Positions 30,244 through 39,678 of a DNA stretch of 64,000 bases are shown piece by piece. The notes below the pieces were generated by a model. The model was not told the origin of the DNA. It worked only from the letters and a program-made list of their open reading frames with translations, and did not search any database. The number at the start of each line of letters is the position of its first letter. Within the stretch, counting starts at the first letter, position 1. Source of the stretch: Novipirellula galeiformis (GTDB lineage: Bacteria > Planctomycetota > Planctomycetia > Pirellulales > Pirellulaceae); NCBI RefSeq assembly GCF_007860095.1, contig NZ_SJPT01000003.1, positions 703,764 to 767,763 of the forward strand, read 5' to 3'. A program made the translations under genes and the position numbers.

Positions 30244-31689
30244 ATGTCAAAATTGTTTCAAAGCACCAGCCCGCTGGATGACTCGGTTGTCTTCCAAGGC
30301 CCCACTTCCACGCCGCAACAAATCGCGCAAGCGTTTACATCGGCGCAGGAATCTACGGCATTTTGGCGTCGCACGTCTGTGTCACAGCGAATCCAAATTG
30401 CACTCAACTACGCTCAATACTTGAGTGAGCATCGCGATGAAATTCGCACTTTAATTTCTCAAGAAGTTGGCAAATTGCCGTGGGATGCGGATGCGGAAGT
30501 CAATGCGGCAATCGGCAAAATCGATCTCACCGTCACCGCCCTCTCCCAGCGGCGCAGCACGACCCTCATTGACGAGCGTTCGCCGAGACGCGTTGTCCGC
30601 TATCACCCGCTAGGCGTTGCCTTGGTGCTCGGACCATTCAATTTCCCGCTCCATCTACCCGGCGGACAAATCGTCCCGGCACTGTTGGCGGGCAACACCA
30701 TCGTCTTCAAGCCGAGTGACCAAGCGACCGCAGTGGGAGCTTGGATGGTCGATGCATGGCGTCACGCGGGAATGCCCGATGGCGTACTGCAAATGATCCA
30801 AGGCGGCATCGAAACGGCAACCACTGCGATCGATTCTCCCTTGTTGGATGCCGTTTTCTTGACCGGCAGCCGAGCGGCCGGCAGGGCCATCCACCGTCAA
30901 CTCAGCGGACGCCCCGAGGTGTTGTTGGCATTAGAGCTGGGCGGCAACAATCCGATCGTGGTCTGCGACTCGGTTCCGCCGCAGGCCGCCGCCAACCTCG
31001 TCACCTTTTCGGCGTTCATTTCCTCGGGACAACGCTGCTCTTGTGCCCGGCGGGCCATCCTCGTCGCAGGCGAACACAGCGATCAACAGCTCGACGCGAT
31101 CATCGCCCAAACTCAATCGCTCCGCGTTGGATTGCCGTCGGATCCCACGATGCCCCACGTCGGCCCCTTGATCTCCGCCTCCGCCGCGGCGGGGCTGAAC
31201 CAGACTTACGACCGTCTTTTGACGCACGGTTGCAAGCCCTTGCTGCCTTGGAAAGTCGCCCCGCAACGAAACAACCTGGTGCACCCCGCGATCGTCGACG
31301 CAACCCACTGTAGCGACGACGAGCTCAAAGCGATTGGACAATGGGAATGGTTTGGACCGCTGCTTGTAATCCAACGAGTCGATGATTTCGAATCCGCCCT
31401 CCGCGCGGCTGCGAACACGCCCTACGGATTGGCCGCTTCGCTGGTAGGAGGCAACGAAGCCATGTTCGAAACCTTTGTTGATCGGGTCGGTGCGGGCGTC
31501 GTCAACTGGAACGGCCCGACCACCGGCGCAGCGGGAAGTTTGCCATTTGGCGGTTTGGGCGACAGCGGGAATCATCGACCGGCCGGTTTTCACGCGATCG
31601 ACTTTTGCAGCGATCCCGTTGCCTCGCTGCAGACGGAGTCACAAACCGAGTCATTCGAAAATCTCGATCCGTGGAACGTTGCAAAGTAA
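30244..31689 (+). CDS. astD: Succinylglutamate-semialdehyde dehydrogenase-like enzyme
   Basis: A 481-residue aldehyde dehydrogenase closest, by remembered motifs, to AstD of the arginine succinyltransferase pathway, which oxidises N-succinylglutamate semialdehyde with NAD+. Landmarks: GPFNFPLHLPGGQ (Asn133), FKPSDQ, FLTGSRAAGRAIHRQLSG, the general base Glu231 in LALELGGNNP and the nucleophile Cys265 in SSGQRCSCARR. The double-Cys SGQRCxCARR and HRQLSGRPE stretches are characteristic of AstD rather than of general aldehyde dehydrogenases. No other ast genes are nearby, so the physiological pathway is uncertain. A MITE-like repeat begins about 35 bases after the stop. Confidence 0.88.
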   Translation: MSKLFQSTSPLDDSVVFQGPTSTPQQIAQAFTSAQESTAFWRRTSVSQRIQIALNYAQYLSEHRDEIRTLISQEVGKLPWDADAEVNAAIGKIDLTVTALSQRRSTTLIDERSPRRVVRYHPLGVALVLGPFNFPLHLPGGQIVPALLAGNTIVFKPSDQATAVGAWMVDAWRHAGMPDGVLQMIQGGIETATTAIDSPLLDAVFLTGSRAAGRAIHRQLSGRPEVLLALELGGNNPIVVCDSVPPQAAANLVTFSAFISSGQRCSCARRAILVAGEHSDQQLDAIIAQTQSLRVGLPSDPTMPHVGPLISASAAAGLNQTYDRLLTHGCKPLLPWKVAPQRNNLVHPAIVDATHCSDDELKAIGQWEWFGPLLVIQRVDDFESALRAAANTPYGLAASLVGGNEAMFETFVDRVGAGVVNWNGPTTGAAGSLPFGGLGDSGNHRPAGFHAIDFCSDPVASLQTESQTESFENLDPWNVAK

Positions 31690-31723
31690 CCCATCGGCGC
31701 GGCATTCATTTCGACACGGTGCG

Positions 31724-31830
31724 TTAGAGCATATTTAATTTTGATGTAACTCGTGCCGCCCGACGGTAGACCGCGTTCTTGCGAACGCAGCAACAGTTTG
31801 AATCTCACGTCATTCGTCAAAATGCTCTAG
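31724..31830. mobile_element. MITE-like element, copy 1 (complete)
   Basis: About 107 bases with terminal inverted repeats: left TTAGAGCATATTT, right end AAAATGCTCTAG (inverse CTAGAGCATTTT). The core, GACGGTAGACCGCGTTCTTG then CGAACGCAGCAAC, is shared with copies at 35085 and 59943. It contains no gene. The right terminus overlaps the last codons of the sulfatase gene and provides its TAG (31827-31829). Confidence 0.8.
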
Positions 31831-33308
31831 TGTGACTCTGGGTAATCTTTGCCGTTCAGACTTTGGATTACGGACGCTTGCCACGCTTCGAGCTGTTCTC
31901 GCATCGCCGCGACGCGTTGGGGATGTTGACTTGCAAGGTCCTTCGTTTCCATCGGGTCGGTTGCAAGATTGTACAGTTCGGTCGTGACGTTTTTGTCCGC
32001 CGCGTGTTTGTTCTTGGCTGCGCCGCTGATGCGGTGGAGTTTCCAAGGCCAATCGTTCCACGCCGAATGTCCAACAAAGTAGTCGGCCTCGTATTGCTGT
32101 TTGATTTCAGCCGCGTTCAACATCAATCTCGATTCATCGCGGTCCTCTTTGCCCGATTTCTGGGCCGCCAACAACTCTTGCATCCAAGCATCGCTAGGCG
32201 TCAGGATTCCACGTGCGTTGAAACTCCAAAATCCCATCGGCTTGACGCGTTGGTCGGATTTGTTGTCGATCACCGAGACCAGACTCACCCCATCCAGTTC
32301 CGGTTGCGGTTCGGTGTCGATTTCCAGGATCTCCATCAATGTCGGATAGATGTCCGACGAATTGGCGACCGCCTGAGTGACGCGAGGCGTTTTGATCCGA
32401 CTCGGCCACTGGATGATTGCGGGAACGCGCAGTCCCCCTTCGTAGATCGAACCCTTCTTGTTGCGTCCCCCACTGCTCGCCGTTTGTAGTCCACCGTTGT
32501 CCGAGGTGTACCAGAACAGCGTGTTGTCGCGAATTCCTTCGTCTTGCAGGGCGGCTTGCAATTTACCGACCGCCCGATCGAGTCCCGTGATTTCGCCCAG
32601 CCAATCCGCGTGTTTCTGGCCTTCGTAAAGCTTGCGGTCCTGTGGGGCTGCGCGGTGAGGGCTGTGGGGTGAACCGAACCAAACGACTGCCAAAAACGGT
32701 TTGCCTTTGGAGTTTTGCTCCTTGATGAATTCGATTGCCGCATCGACGGTCACGATCGAGCTTTCACCCTCCAGTGCAACGGCAGTTCCTTCGCGGCTGA
32801 GCAACGGATCGTTGTCATAAAAATTATAAGCGGACAACCATTGATCGAATCCCGCAGCGGCGGGATTCACGGGACTGTCTTTGAGCACCGACCCCAGATG
32901 CCATTTGCCAAAATGTCCGGTGACATAGCCGGCCGCCTGAAGACGCTCGGCCACCGTGATCTCTTGAGGACGCATGGGCAGCCCCCAAGAAAATGCACCA
33001 CTGCGATTGGGATGTCGCCCGGTCAACACACTCGCGCGAGTGGGAGTACAAACGGGCGCGGCAGCATAAAAATGATCGAATCGCAGCCCTTCGGCTGCCA
33101 TGGCATCCAAGTGGGGAGTCTTCAGCAACGGATGTCCATTGTAAGCCGTGTCCCCCCAACCTTGATCATCCGCCATACACAAGATGATGTTGGGACGATC
33201 GCTTGGCTCCGCTTGCAGCGGGGTGGATAGAAGCAGGGACGCAATTAGGCCTGTCCCCACCGCAATGGTAAAGGAAGCGAGCGATGATTTGGCAAACGTG
33301 AAGATCAT
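31827..33308 (-). CDS. Sulfatase (formylglycine-dependent, type I)
   Basis: A 493-residue exported sulfatase that hydrolyses sulfate esters, probably of marine polysaccharides. A signal peptide covers about the first 33 residues (cleavage near LQA). The catalytic motif CTPTRASVLTGR has Cys87, the residue converted to formylglycine, and Arg91. Metal-binding ADDQGWGD (Asp47, Asp48), GKWHLG and the later SDNGG are present. The anaerobic/FGE-type Cys motif (CxPxR) is intact. The stop codon lies inside the terminal repeat of a MITE-like element, which suggests that the insertion set or shifted the present C-terminus (NGKDYPESH). The phosphodiesterase gene lies 145 bases upstream of... the promoter side of this gene is occupied only by non-coding DNA (33309-33453). 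Confidence 0.95.
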   Translation of the reverse strand: MIFTFAKSSLASFTIAVGTGLIASLLLSTPLQAEPSDRPNIILCMADDQGWGDTAYNGHPLLKTPHLDAMAAEGLRFDHFYAAAPVCTPTRASVLTGRHPNRSGAFSWGLPMRPQEITVAERLQAAGYVTGHFGKWHLGSVLKDSPVNPAAAGFDQWLSAYNFYDNDPLLSREGTAVALEGESSIVTVDAAIEFIKEQNSKGKPFLAVVWFGSPHSPHRAAPQDRKLYEGQKHADWLGEITGLDRAVGKLQAALQDEGIRDNTLFWYTSDNGGLQTASSGGRNKKGSIYEGGLRVPAIIQWPSRIKTPRVTQAVANSSDIYPTLMEILEIDTEPQPELDGVSLVSVIDNKSDQRVKPMGFWSFNARGILTPSDAWMQELLAAQKSGKEDRDESRLMLNAAEIKQQYEADYFVGHSAWNDWPWKLHRISGAAKNKHAADKNVTTELYNLATDPMETKDLASQHPQRVAAMREQLEAWQASVIQSLNGKDYPESH

Positions 33309-33453
33309 AGGTCACAAAGTCCATTCCCGGTGACAACCGAGGCAAGCAAAAAAGGAAATGATACGGGTAAAACGGGACCGGAAAAACGACTCAGAGGGTT
33401 ACTTGGAACCGCCATCCGGTGGGCTCGATTAGCGGCCCCGATCGCGGTCGCAG

Positions 33454-34851
33454 TCAATCACGCCGTTGGATCATGGCTGCGGTGAGTGGTTTTCCGTCAC
33501 TCGCAGGATAATCCAATTCCAGCAACGAGGCGATGGTTGGCGCAATGTCAATGTTTTCGACCGCCGACAACGTCGTCCCTCGCTCGATCCCTGATCCCGA
33601 CAGGACGCACAAGGCCTTCATCTTGGGCAGGGAGGAAAGAAAACCGTGCGACCCGAGAGGGGTCCTCGCTTCCGTGTTTGACGCCACCAACGTCTCTCCA
33701 TCGACTGAACCGGAAACCGCATATCCGTCCGCAGCGACGAGAACTGCGTCGGGTGACTGGCGGTACTCACGCGGATGCTGCAGCCCGAGTTTGGCATAGG
33801 CAGCGGGCAACACCACGTCGGCCACGCCCTCTTGGCCGATCAACCGCTGCTTGAAATCTTCCGCCGCACGTGCCGCTTCGCCGGGATGGGTACAGTAAAC
33901 CAGTCCGATGCCACCTTCGGGAACGACATGCACTTGTGCTTCACTGATCTTTCCGCCATCGACAGTCAACAACCCCGCTTGTCGCAACAACACGTTGGGC
34001 CGGATCGCCTTTGGCGTCGATGTGAACCCATGATCCGAGACCACAATTAGCGTCGTCCGCTCACGAATCCCCGCGTCATCAATCGCCGCGATGATCCGTG
34101 CCAAACACATATCGGCATACGCGTTGGCGGTATAGCCAGCGGCCGTCTGAGGCCCCAACGTGTGATGCACGCTGTCGACATTCAACAGGTGCACCAACAT
34201 CAGATTCGGTTTGCGTTGGCGAATCACATGACATGCCGCCTCGGTCCAAATATGGTCCCGTCCCACGGCGCTCATTCTTCGGAAGGACGCATCCGATTCA
34301 TCGGACAGTAAACCTAGCTCGACAAGCTCTTTGCGCAATCGAGGCGTCGTGTGCGCGAGTGAATCAGGAACGTCAGGAAATTGATCGTCAAATGAATCCG
34401 AGCCACGAGTGCAGGGCCAATTAATCTCGGCCGTCGAAAGCCCCGCCGCATGGGCCACATCGACGATCGTGGGCATCCGGACCAGATCACGTTGGTCACG
34501 GCGTGAGTCAATCGTGGTCGGCATCCCGATCGCTCCACGCACTAAAACCCCGTTGGCCAACACGCCATGCTTCTCCGGCCGCACTCCGGTCAGAAGCGTT
34601 GTGTGATTGGGCCAAGTCACCGAAGGATTCGATACCGTCATCCCTCCATCAGCGATACTGCCTTCGCGTGCCAGTCGACGAATCGTCGGCAGCGGAACCA
34701 TCGGGTCGTCGACCAAGTACGCGGCCAAACCATCCAACGAGACGACCACCACATGCCGCTCCGTCTCGTCCGCAGCGGCCGAAGGCACCGCATCGCTACA
34801 AAGCCACGCGACAAGGCAAGCAACCATTGACCAACGATGCAAAAAATTCAT
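33454..34851 (-). CDS. Type I phosphodiesterase/nucleotide pyrophosphatase-like exported enzyme
   Basis: A 465-residue exported protein of the alkaline phosphatase superfamily. A signal peptide (MNFLHRWSMVACLVAWLC onward) ends near Ala27. Metal and nucleophile residues are visible: Asp40 in VVVSLDGLAAY, Thr84 in TWPNHTTLLTG, and SDHGFTST further on, which together fit type I phosphodiesterase/nucleotide pyrophosphatase enzymes that cleave phosphodiester bonds of nucleotides or other substrates. The start at 34851 is chosen to begin with the signal peptide; an open frame extends 31 residues further without family character. It lies upstream of the sulfatase gene on the same strand (145-base gap), but a shared transcript is unproven. 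Confidence 0.9.
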   Translation of the reverse strand: MNFLHRWSMVACLVAWLCSDAVPSAAADETERHVVVVSLDGLAAYLVDDPMVPLPTIRRLAREGSIADGGMTVSNPSVTWPNHTTLLTGVRPEKHGVLANGVLVRGAIGMPTTIDSRRDQRDLVRMPTIVDVAHAAGLSTAEINWPCTRGSDSFDDQFPDVPDSLAHTTPRLRKELVELGLLSDESDASFRRMSAVGRDHIWTEAACHVIRQRKPNLMLVHLLNVDSVHHTLGPQTAAGYTANAYADMCLARIIAAIDDAGIRERTTLIVVSDHGFTSTPKAIRPNVLLRQAGLLTVDGGKISEAQVHVVPEGGIGLVYCTHPGEAARAAEDFKQRLIGQEGVADVVLPAAYAKLGLQHPREYRQSPDAVLVAADGYAVSGSVDGETLVASNTEARTPLGSHGFLSSLPKMKALCVLSGSGIERGTTLSAVENIDIAPTIASLLELDYPASDGKPLTAAMIQRRD

Positions 34852-35084
34852 GAAACCACACTTGTAAGACACAGCGAATGACGCTTGTTGCGTGAAGCAA
34901 CTTGACGAGCGTCCGATTGTAAAGGAGCCCACTTTGACAAGCAACGTTTTCAGACGCCGAGCGAGATTGGGGGCCCCGCTTGCGAGCTCACATCCGTCCG
35001 GAGGTTATCGATGCCATGAAGCATGGTGTGCAAGATTCATGCGGTGTCACCCGATCGGCCGCGAGCACAATCGACTACGCCACG

Positions 35085-35172
35085 CTTGAGCATTTTGAAT
35101 TTGGATGTAGCTACCGTCGCGCGACGGTGGACCACGTTCTTGTGAACGCAGCTACGGTATGAATCCCGTGTC
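35085..35172. mobile_element. MITE-like element, copy 2 (right end lost)
   Basis: Starts CTTGAGCATTTTGAATTTGG and carries the core GACGGTGGACCACGTTCTTG then TGAACGCAGCTACGG. The right terminal repeat is missing; a REP-like palindrome begins about nine bases later, which suggests a secondary insertion or deletion there. Confidence 0.75.
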
Positions 35173-35180
35173 GCTTTTCA

Positions 35181-35250
35181 GAACCCGAAGTGTAAGCGAG
35201 GGAATACCACTCATGACTCGGTCCCTCCCTTACGCTTCGGTTATGATTTA
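35181..35250. repeat. REP-like palindrome, copy C
   Basis: Arms ACCCGAAGTGTAAGCGAGGG and CCCTCCCTTACGCTTCGG with TTATGATTT. It directly follows MITE copy 2. The remaining bases of the 34852-35414 gap show no gene apart from the terminator at 35355. Confidence 0.83.
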
Positions 35251-35354
35251 CGGAGAAACGCTGCAATCGTGCCACTTTAAAACGAACGTGCCGCGTCGTG
35301 ATTTGCTGAAAAAACGGCGACAACGTCACTTCAACAACGTATTTGCGGTCAATG

Positions 35355-35384
35355 AAAAAAGGCTTCCATTGGGAAGCCTTTTTT
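35355..35384 (-). terminator. Rho-independent terminator after the DUF374 gene
   Basis: A perfect hairpin GGCTTCC/GGAAGCC with a four-base loop (35361-35378), flanked by AAAAAA and TTTTTT, so it can work on both strands. It lies about 30 bases after the stop of the DUF374 gene on the minus strand. Confidence 0.93.
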
Positions 35385-35414
35385 GTGCAACGAAGATTGC
35401 TTTGCCGACCTGTT

Positions 35415-36110
35415 TTAGGCAGCCCGTTGCTGCTCGGGAGCGTCGCGAACCGCTAGAAACTTGGATTCGGCGGGGTCGTACGTCTGTTCCAGACGGTGCA
35501 GTTCGGTCTCGATTCGCAGCGTAAACGCTTCCACCGTTTCACCGGCACGAGGTCGCATTGGATCCCCAAAATAAGCATCCACGCGTGTGAAGGGGAGCGG
35601 GAATTGCATGCGATCCCAAGTCGACTTCAAGATCCAACGGTTTCGTGGAATAACGACGGCGGGCAAGACCGCTGCGGTGGTCTTCATTCCCAACATCGCG
35701 GCTCCGCCGTACACTCGGCCTCGGGGTCCACGGGGGCCATCGATCGCGAGCGTCGCGACTCGTCCCTCATTGACTCGGCGGATCATTTGATTCAATGCCG
35801 TCGTGCCTCCTTTGCGAACTCCACCGCTGCTGCCTCGCACCGGTTCGTGTCCACAAAAACGCAGCAATGGGGCCACGATTTCGCCGTCCGTCGACCGCGA
35901 TACCATCGCCACCGTGCCACGTTCGGCTGCCATCGAGCCGGCAATCTGATGTGCGTGAAGCGAGGCGTAAACGTGACCGATCCCTTGAGCCGTTAAGTCG
36001 GCACGCGAATCATTATGGAAATGAAACCGTAACGTCCAACGGGTGAGCATGATCAGCAAGCCAACCCCACAACCGATCAACCAAGCAAATTGTTTGTTCA
36101 TTGCTATCAT
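35415..36110 (-). CDS. DUF374 lysophospholipid acyltransferase-family protein
   Basis: A 231-residue membrane-associated protein of the DUF374 branch of the acyltransferase superfamily. An N-terminal helix (about 8-25) is followed by YASLHAHQIAG, which stands where acyltransferases have their HxxxxD-type motif, then MVSRSTDGEIVAPLL, RGSSGGVRKGG and AIDGPRGPRG, which are family hallmarks. Members are presumed to acylate lipid A-like or other lipids, but the substrate here is unknown. The open frame extends 43 residues upstream without membrane or family character; starts at 36110 or 36101 are both possible, and neither has a strong ribosome site. A strong terminator follows. Confidence 0.85.
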   Translation of the reverse strand: MIAMNKQFAWLIGCGVGLLIMLTRWTLRFHFHNDSRADLTAQGIGHVYASLHAHQIAGSMAAERGTVAMVSRSTDGEIVAPLLRFCGHEPVRGSSGGVRKGGTTALNQMIRRVNEGRVATLAIDGPRGPRGRVYGGAAMLGMKTTAAVLPAVVIPRNRWILKSTWDRMQFPLPFTRVDAYFGDPMRPRAGETVEAFTLRIETELHRLEQTYDPAESKFLAVRDAPEQQRAA

Positions 36111-36245
36111 CAAGAACGAGAACCTAGAAAATGTCTTCGTTAGGTATACGAAGTCCAGGGGCTCGACGTGAAGAGTCATTTTGGCAGAGTTTGATGGCGG
36201 TGGAGCGAATTTAGCGCTGCCGCTCCTGCCTCGGCTCAACGATCG

Positions 36246-36533
36246 CTACTCAAATAATCCGTCAACGAGACCGCTGACTTGATTTCGGAAACTGCTCAAT
36301 GAAGCATCTTCTAAGAGATCCGAGCGATTGTTTTTAACCATCGCTGCGGCGAGCGGTTTGTGTTGCTGCCAATCGCTTAGCCTGAAATCGCGGATGTCAA
36401 CGTACACGTTGGAGAGGTTCTTGCTGATCTTGGGTACCAAAAACACGCCCTCTTTTCCACGTACCACGTGGTAGTGCATGGCACCAAATAACAACACGGC
36501 GCCACATACCATGCCGGCTAAAAAACGTGACAT
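36246..36533 (-). CDS. Small single-pass membrane protein, unknown function
   Basis: A 95-residue protein with one N-terminal hydrophobic segment (MSRFLAGMVCGAVLLFGAM, about 5-21) and a soluble remainder with VFLVPKISKNLSNVYVDIRDF and SDWQQHKPLAAAMVK. I do not recognise a family. It lies about 135 bases upstream of the DUF374 gene on the same strand, with no overlap. Confidence 0.7.
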   Translation of the reverse strand: MSRFLAGMVCGAVLLFGAMHYHVVRGKEGVFLVPKISKNLSNVYVDIRDFRLSDWQQHKPLAAAMVKNNRSDLLEDASLSSFRNQVSGLVDGLFE

Positions 36534-36620
36534 CGCACGAGTTCCTTTGAATGAAATGAAATCCTCAGGCGGTTTAAATTAGGTAAACACCAAGTCCGTC
36601 GCAAGACGAGCCGAGAGGCC

Positions 36621-36670
36621 CAGAGGGGGAGAGGGGAGAGGGGAGAGGGGAGTCGGGAGTCGGGAGTCGA
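36621..36670. repeat. Short GA-rich tandem repeats
   Basis: Four units of GAGAGGGG-type followed by three of AGTCGGG-type. The array lies in the 36534-36852 gap between argC and the small membrane protein gene, beside a REP-like palindrome. Confidence 0.8.
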
Positions 36671-36733
36671 GTGCATTTCATCACTCGATGCCAAAGTATC
36701 GAAGTTGCGATAATGTCGTTTCTCAGCAAATTC

Positions 36734-36801
36734 TTATCCGACGCGTGAGCAAGGGACCGCGGCAAGGGGGAGCATTCCCTCGCTGACGCTTCGGATCACG
36801 A
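36734..36801. repeat. REP-like palindrome, copy D
   Basis: Arms TTATCCGACGCGTGAGCAAG with GGA and TTCCCTCGCTGACGCTTCGG with ATCACGA. It is somewhat diverged and lies 52 bases downstream of the argC stop. Confidence 0.8.
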
Positions 36802-36852
36802 AAAACACACACCTTCAAAGCGGACGCGTCGGGTTGTGAATCATCGCGGCGA

Positions 36853-37860
36853 CTACAACCCGGTGGTTTGCTCGAGTCCGAACATGACATTCATATTTTG
36901 AATCGCCGCACCACTGGCTCCCTTGGTCAAATTGTCGATCGCACTGACTAACACGATGCGATCCCCCGCATCGCGAGCCGACATTTGGACGTAATTGGTC
37001 CCCGAGACGTGCTTGGTTGCGGGTAAATGGTCCACGGCATTGACGAAGGGAGAATCCGCGTACTGTTTCCTCCAGCACGCCATCACTTCGGCTGCGTGGA
37101 TGTTCCGCGGTCGGACGTAGATCGTCGACAAAATCCCGCGATCCATCGGCGTCAAATGGGGAGTGAACAGCAGCGAGATCTCCTGTCCGCCAATCCGCTG
37201 GACCAAGTCCGCCATCTCGGGTTGATGACGATGGCAGCCAACTCCGTACGCCGCAATCGATTCGTTGACCTCGCAATACAGCGTCGCCACCTTGGCACTT
37301 CGCCCGGCACCGCTGACACCGCTTTTGCTATCCACAATGATGTCGGTCGCTTCGATCAACTGATTTGCGATCAGGGGGGCAAGTGGCAGGATGGCTGAGG
37401 TGGGATAGCAACCGGGGTTCGCAACCAAGTCAGCTTGGCGAATTTGCTCGGCAAAAAATTCAGGCAACCCATAGACGGTCGAGCCAATTCGCTCGGGCCA
37501 AGGATGCTCGACGCCATACCATTTCTCATAAGTCACTTGGTCGGACAGGCGAAAATCTGCACTGAAATCGATCACCCGGACTCCCTCGGCGACCAATTCT
37601 TTGCAGGTTTCGGCGGAGGCTCCGTGCGGCAAACAGCACATCACCACGTCGCACTTCTTGGCGAGCGACGCCGGGTCGAGCGATTCAATCGCAACCTCGC
37701 AACGCCCCGCCAATTCGGGGTGGATCTCAGCAATCGATGTCCCCTCTTCCGCACGGCTGGTCGCGGCGACCAGTTCGGCTTCGGGATGGGCTAACAACAA
37801 ACGAGCGACTTCCAGGGCGGTGTAGCCCGTCGCACCAACGATTCCAACTCGGATAGTCAT
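36853..37860 (-). CDS. argC: N-acetyl-gamma-glutamyl-phosphate reductase
   Basis: A 335-residue cytoplasmic enzyme of arginine biosynthesis; it reduces N-acetylglutamyl-5-phosphate to the semialdehyde with NADPH. The Rossmann start GIVGATGYTALEVARLL, the LPHGAS motif and the active-site Cys151 in VANPGCYPTSAILPL are all present. GVSGAGR and HRHQPEM are further family landmarks. The length fits the shorter bacterial type 1 enzymes. The gene is not next to other arg genes in this window. The ATG at 37860 matches the family N-terminus exactly. Confidence 0.97.
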   Translation of the reverse strand: MTIRVGIVGATGYTALEVARLLLAHPEAELVAATSRAEEGTSIAEIHPELAGRCEVAIESLDPASLAKKCDVVMCCLPHGASAETCKELVAEGVRVIDFSADFRLSDQVTYEKWYGVEHPWPERIGSTVYGLPEFFAEQIRQADLVANPGCYPTSAILPLAPLIANQLIEATDIIVDSKSGVSGAGRSAKVATLYCEVNESIAAYGVGCHRHQPEMADLVQRIGGQEISLLFTPHLTPMDRGILSTIYVRPRNIHAAEVMACWRKQYADSPFVNAVDHLPATKHVSGTNYVQMSARDAGDRIVLVSAIDNLTKGASGAAIQNMNVMFGLEQTTGL

Positions 37861-37999
37861 TTGAGGATTTGAGTCTTATGAGAAAATGAATGATTCGGGA
37901 GGCGCGCAGGCCATTTGCCTCTACCCCGTCGATAACCTTAGCGAAACACCGCTCGGTGTGAGCCAATCGGTGTCAGCAAACTAAAACATGTCAGCAAAC

Positions 38000-39298
38000 T
38001 TACAAGGTGTACTGATCGGTGACTTCGCGTTCGGCTTCGGTTTGCCTGTACATGTCTAAAATCAATTGCTTATCGCATTCACGCTGGGGCACGTTCCGAC
38101 GAGCAAACATGCGAGCTTGAGTATTGATCATGACATCGGCTGGCAGCAATGCGGTTTGGCCAAACAAGCGAGCGTAGTTAACAAAACTGGGCACATTGGA
38201 GGTCACAAAACCATACAGCATGCTGCAAACGCCAATCACCTTGCCCGTAAAAATACTGGTATTGATGGCGGACTTGGAATAGTCACCGATGAAACAACCG
38301 AGGAATTGCATTCCGGTTGCCATTTTTGTTTCGCCATACTCGATGTTGATGGTGCCATAGGTGTTCTTTAAATCGCTGTTACAGGTGCCTGCGCCTAAGT
38401 TGATCCAGCTCCCCGCATAGCTGTGCCCTAGAAAACCATGATGTTGTTTGTTGGTATAAGGTTCGATGATGGAGGCTTCGACTTCGCCGCCGATTTTCAC
38501 TGTGTGTCCCAACGAGACGCCATCCTTGATCGCCGAGTGCTCGATGACACGGGTGCCCGCGCCGGCGTAGAGCGGGCCTTCAAGGTAACAAAACGGCCCA
38601 ATTTTGACATTTTGCTCTAATAGGATCGGGCCGTTATCGGTGTTGATCGCCGCATATTGGCCAATCGAAACCCCTTCGCTGACAAACACGCCATCGGCCG
38701 TTTCGGTGTAGTCGCCATGAGCGAGTCGCCACTCGATCGACTCACGCATTTCCTTCATGTGCCACGCGACCACATCGTGAGGCCAATGGAACGCGGCCAC
38801 ATCGACGCTGCGTTTCGGCAACGCCAAGGATTGCTGGACTAAAAAATCGGTCACTGGCTGTTCGGCACCCGCTGCGTATTCGGACTGCTTCCTAGCCAAG
38901 TCGGCGGCGGTCCAGCGCGCAACCAACACCGAACCGTCATCGGCGTCGACAATACAACACGACTCGGTTTCATTGGCCAGCGTGACTAGCACCTTATCCA
39001 GCGCCACGCGTGGTACCAAACGTGCATTGACCAACATGATCCCATTGACGTCACGCGACCATTTTCCGTTTCCAAAGGTTGGCTCGGCTTGATCGAGTTC
39101 ATAATCCAATTTTTGGATGACCGCTAAATAGGAGCGGACCGCGCCGCAGAGCGACGCCCCCGCCAGCGGTCCGGCGACAAGTGTTTTCAAGCGGTCGACC
39201 AATCGCAAACTCGCACAGGTGACGGCATAAGCCGGCCGTGCCTGGATGATGGGGTTGAGTTGACCGACGCGGGAGTCTTCAAAACAAATCATTTGCAT
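38000..39298 (-). CDS. GlmU-like sugar nucleotidyltransferase/LbH protein
   Basis: A 432-residue protein of the GlmU-like family of putative sugar nucleotidyltransferases. The N-terminal part begins FEDSRVGQLNPIIQARPAYAV, as in that family, and the C-terminal half is a left-handed beta-helix of hexapeptide repeats (VSIGQYAAIN, ILLEQNVKIGPFCYLEG, DGVSLGHTVKIGGEVEASII), followed by YTNKQHHGFLGHSYAGSWINLGAGT, here named by HHGFLGHSY and WINLGAGTC. It probably transfers nucleotides or acetyl groups onto sugar phosphates, but specificity is unknown. The start at 39298 is chosen because GGAAG lies about ten bases upstream; an upstream open stretch lacks family character. Confidence 0.85.
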   Translation of the reverse strand: MQMICFEDSRVGQLNPIIQARPAYAVTCASLRLVDRLKTLVAGPLAGASLCGAVRSYLAVIQKLDYELDQAEPTFGNGKWSRDVNGIMLVNARLVPRVALDKVLVTLANETESCCIVDADDGSVLVARWTAADLARKQSEYAAGAEQPVTDFLVQQSLALPKRSVDVAAFHWPHDVVAWHMKEMRESIEWRLAHGDYTETADGVFVSEGVSIGQYAAINTDNGPILLEQNVKIGPFCYLEGPLYAGAGTRVIEHSAIKDGVSLGHTVKIGGEVEASIIEPYTNKQHHGFLGHSYAGSWINLGAGTCNSDLKNTYGTINIEYGETKMATGMQFLGCFIGDYSKSAINTSIFTGKVIGVCSMLYGFVTSNVPSFVNYARLFGQTALLPADVMINTQARMFARRNVPQRECDKQLILDMYRQTEAEREVTDQYTL

Positions 39299-39618
39299 GG
39301 TCGGGCTTCCGCGCAATGGGATCAAGGGACGGTGGGCAGCGATCGAGCCGTTCTCAATATGCCGATTGTATGAGTTTAACCGAAACCGGTATCGTGTCTC
39401 TGCCCCCACGCGACAAGCCGGCGCTCGGAATGCGAATGGCCCAAACTAGAGTGGGAGCCATGGACTTACATTCCTTCGGACGGCAACTTGGGCCCTGGCA
39501 TCAGCAACGTGGGCGTGGCTCGCTCCTGCTTCGCAGGATATCTTTCTGCTGCGCCGGTGCGCATCGGACAATGCCGATGCACGTGTCCCGGCCGCGTGAG
39601 ACAACACCTCCGCGCCGA

Positions 39619-39666
<48 letters not shown>

Positions 39667-39678
39667 CTTGTCCAAGGG

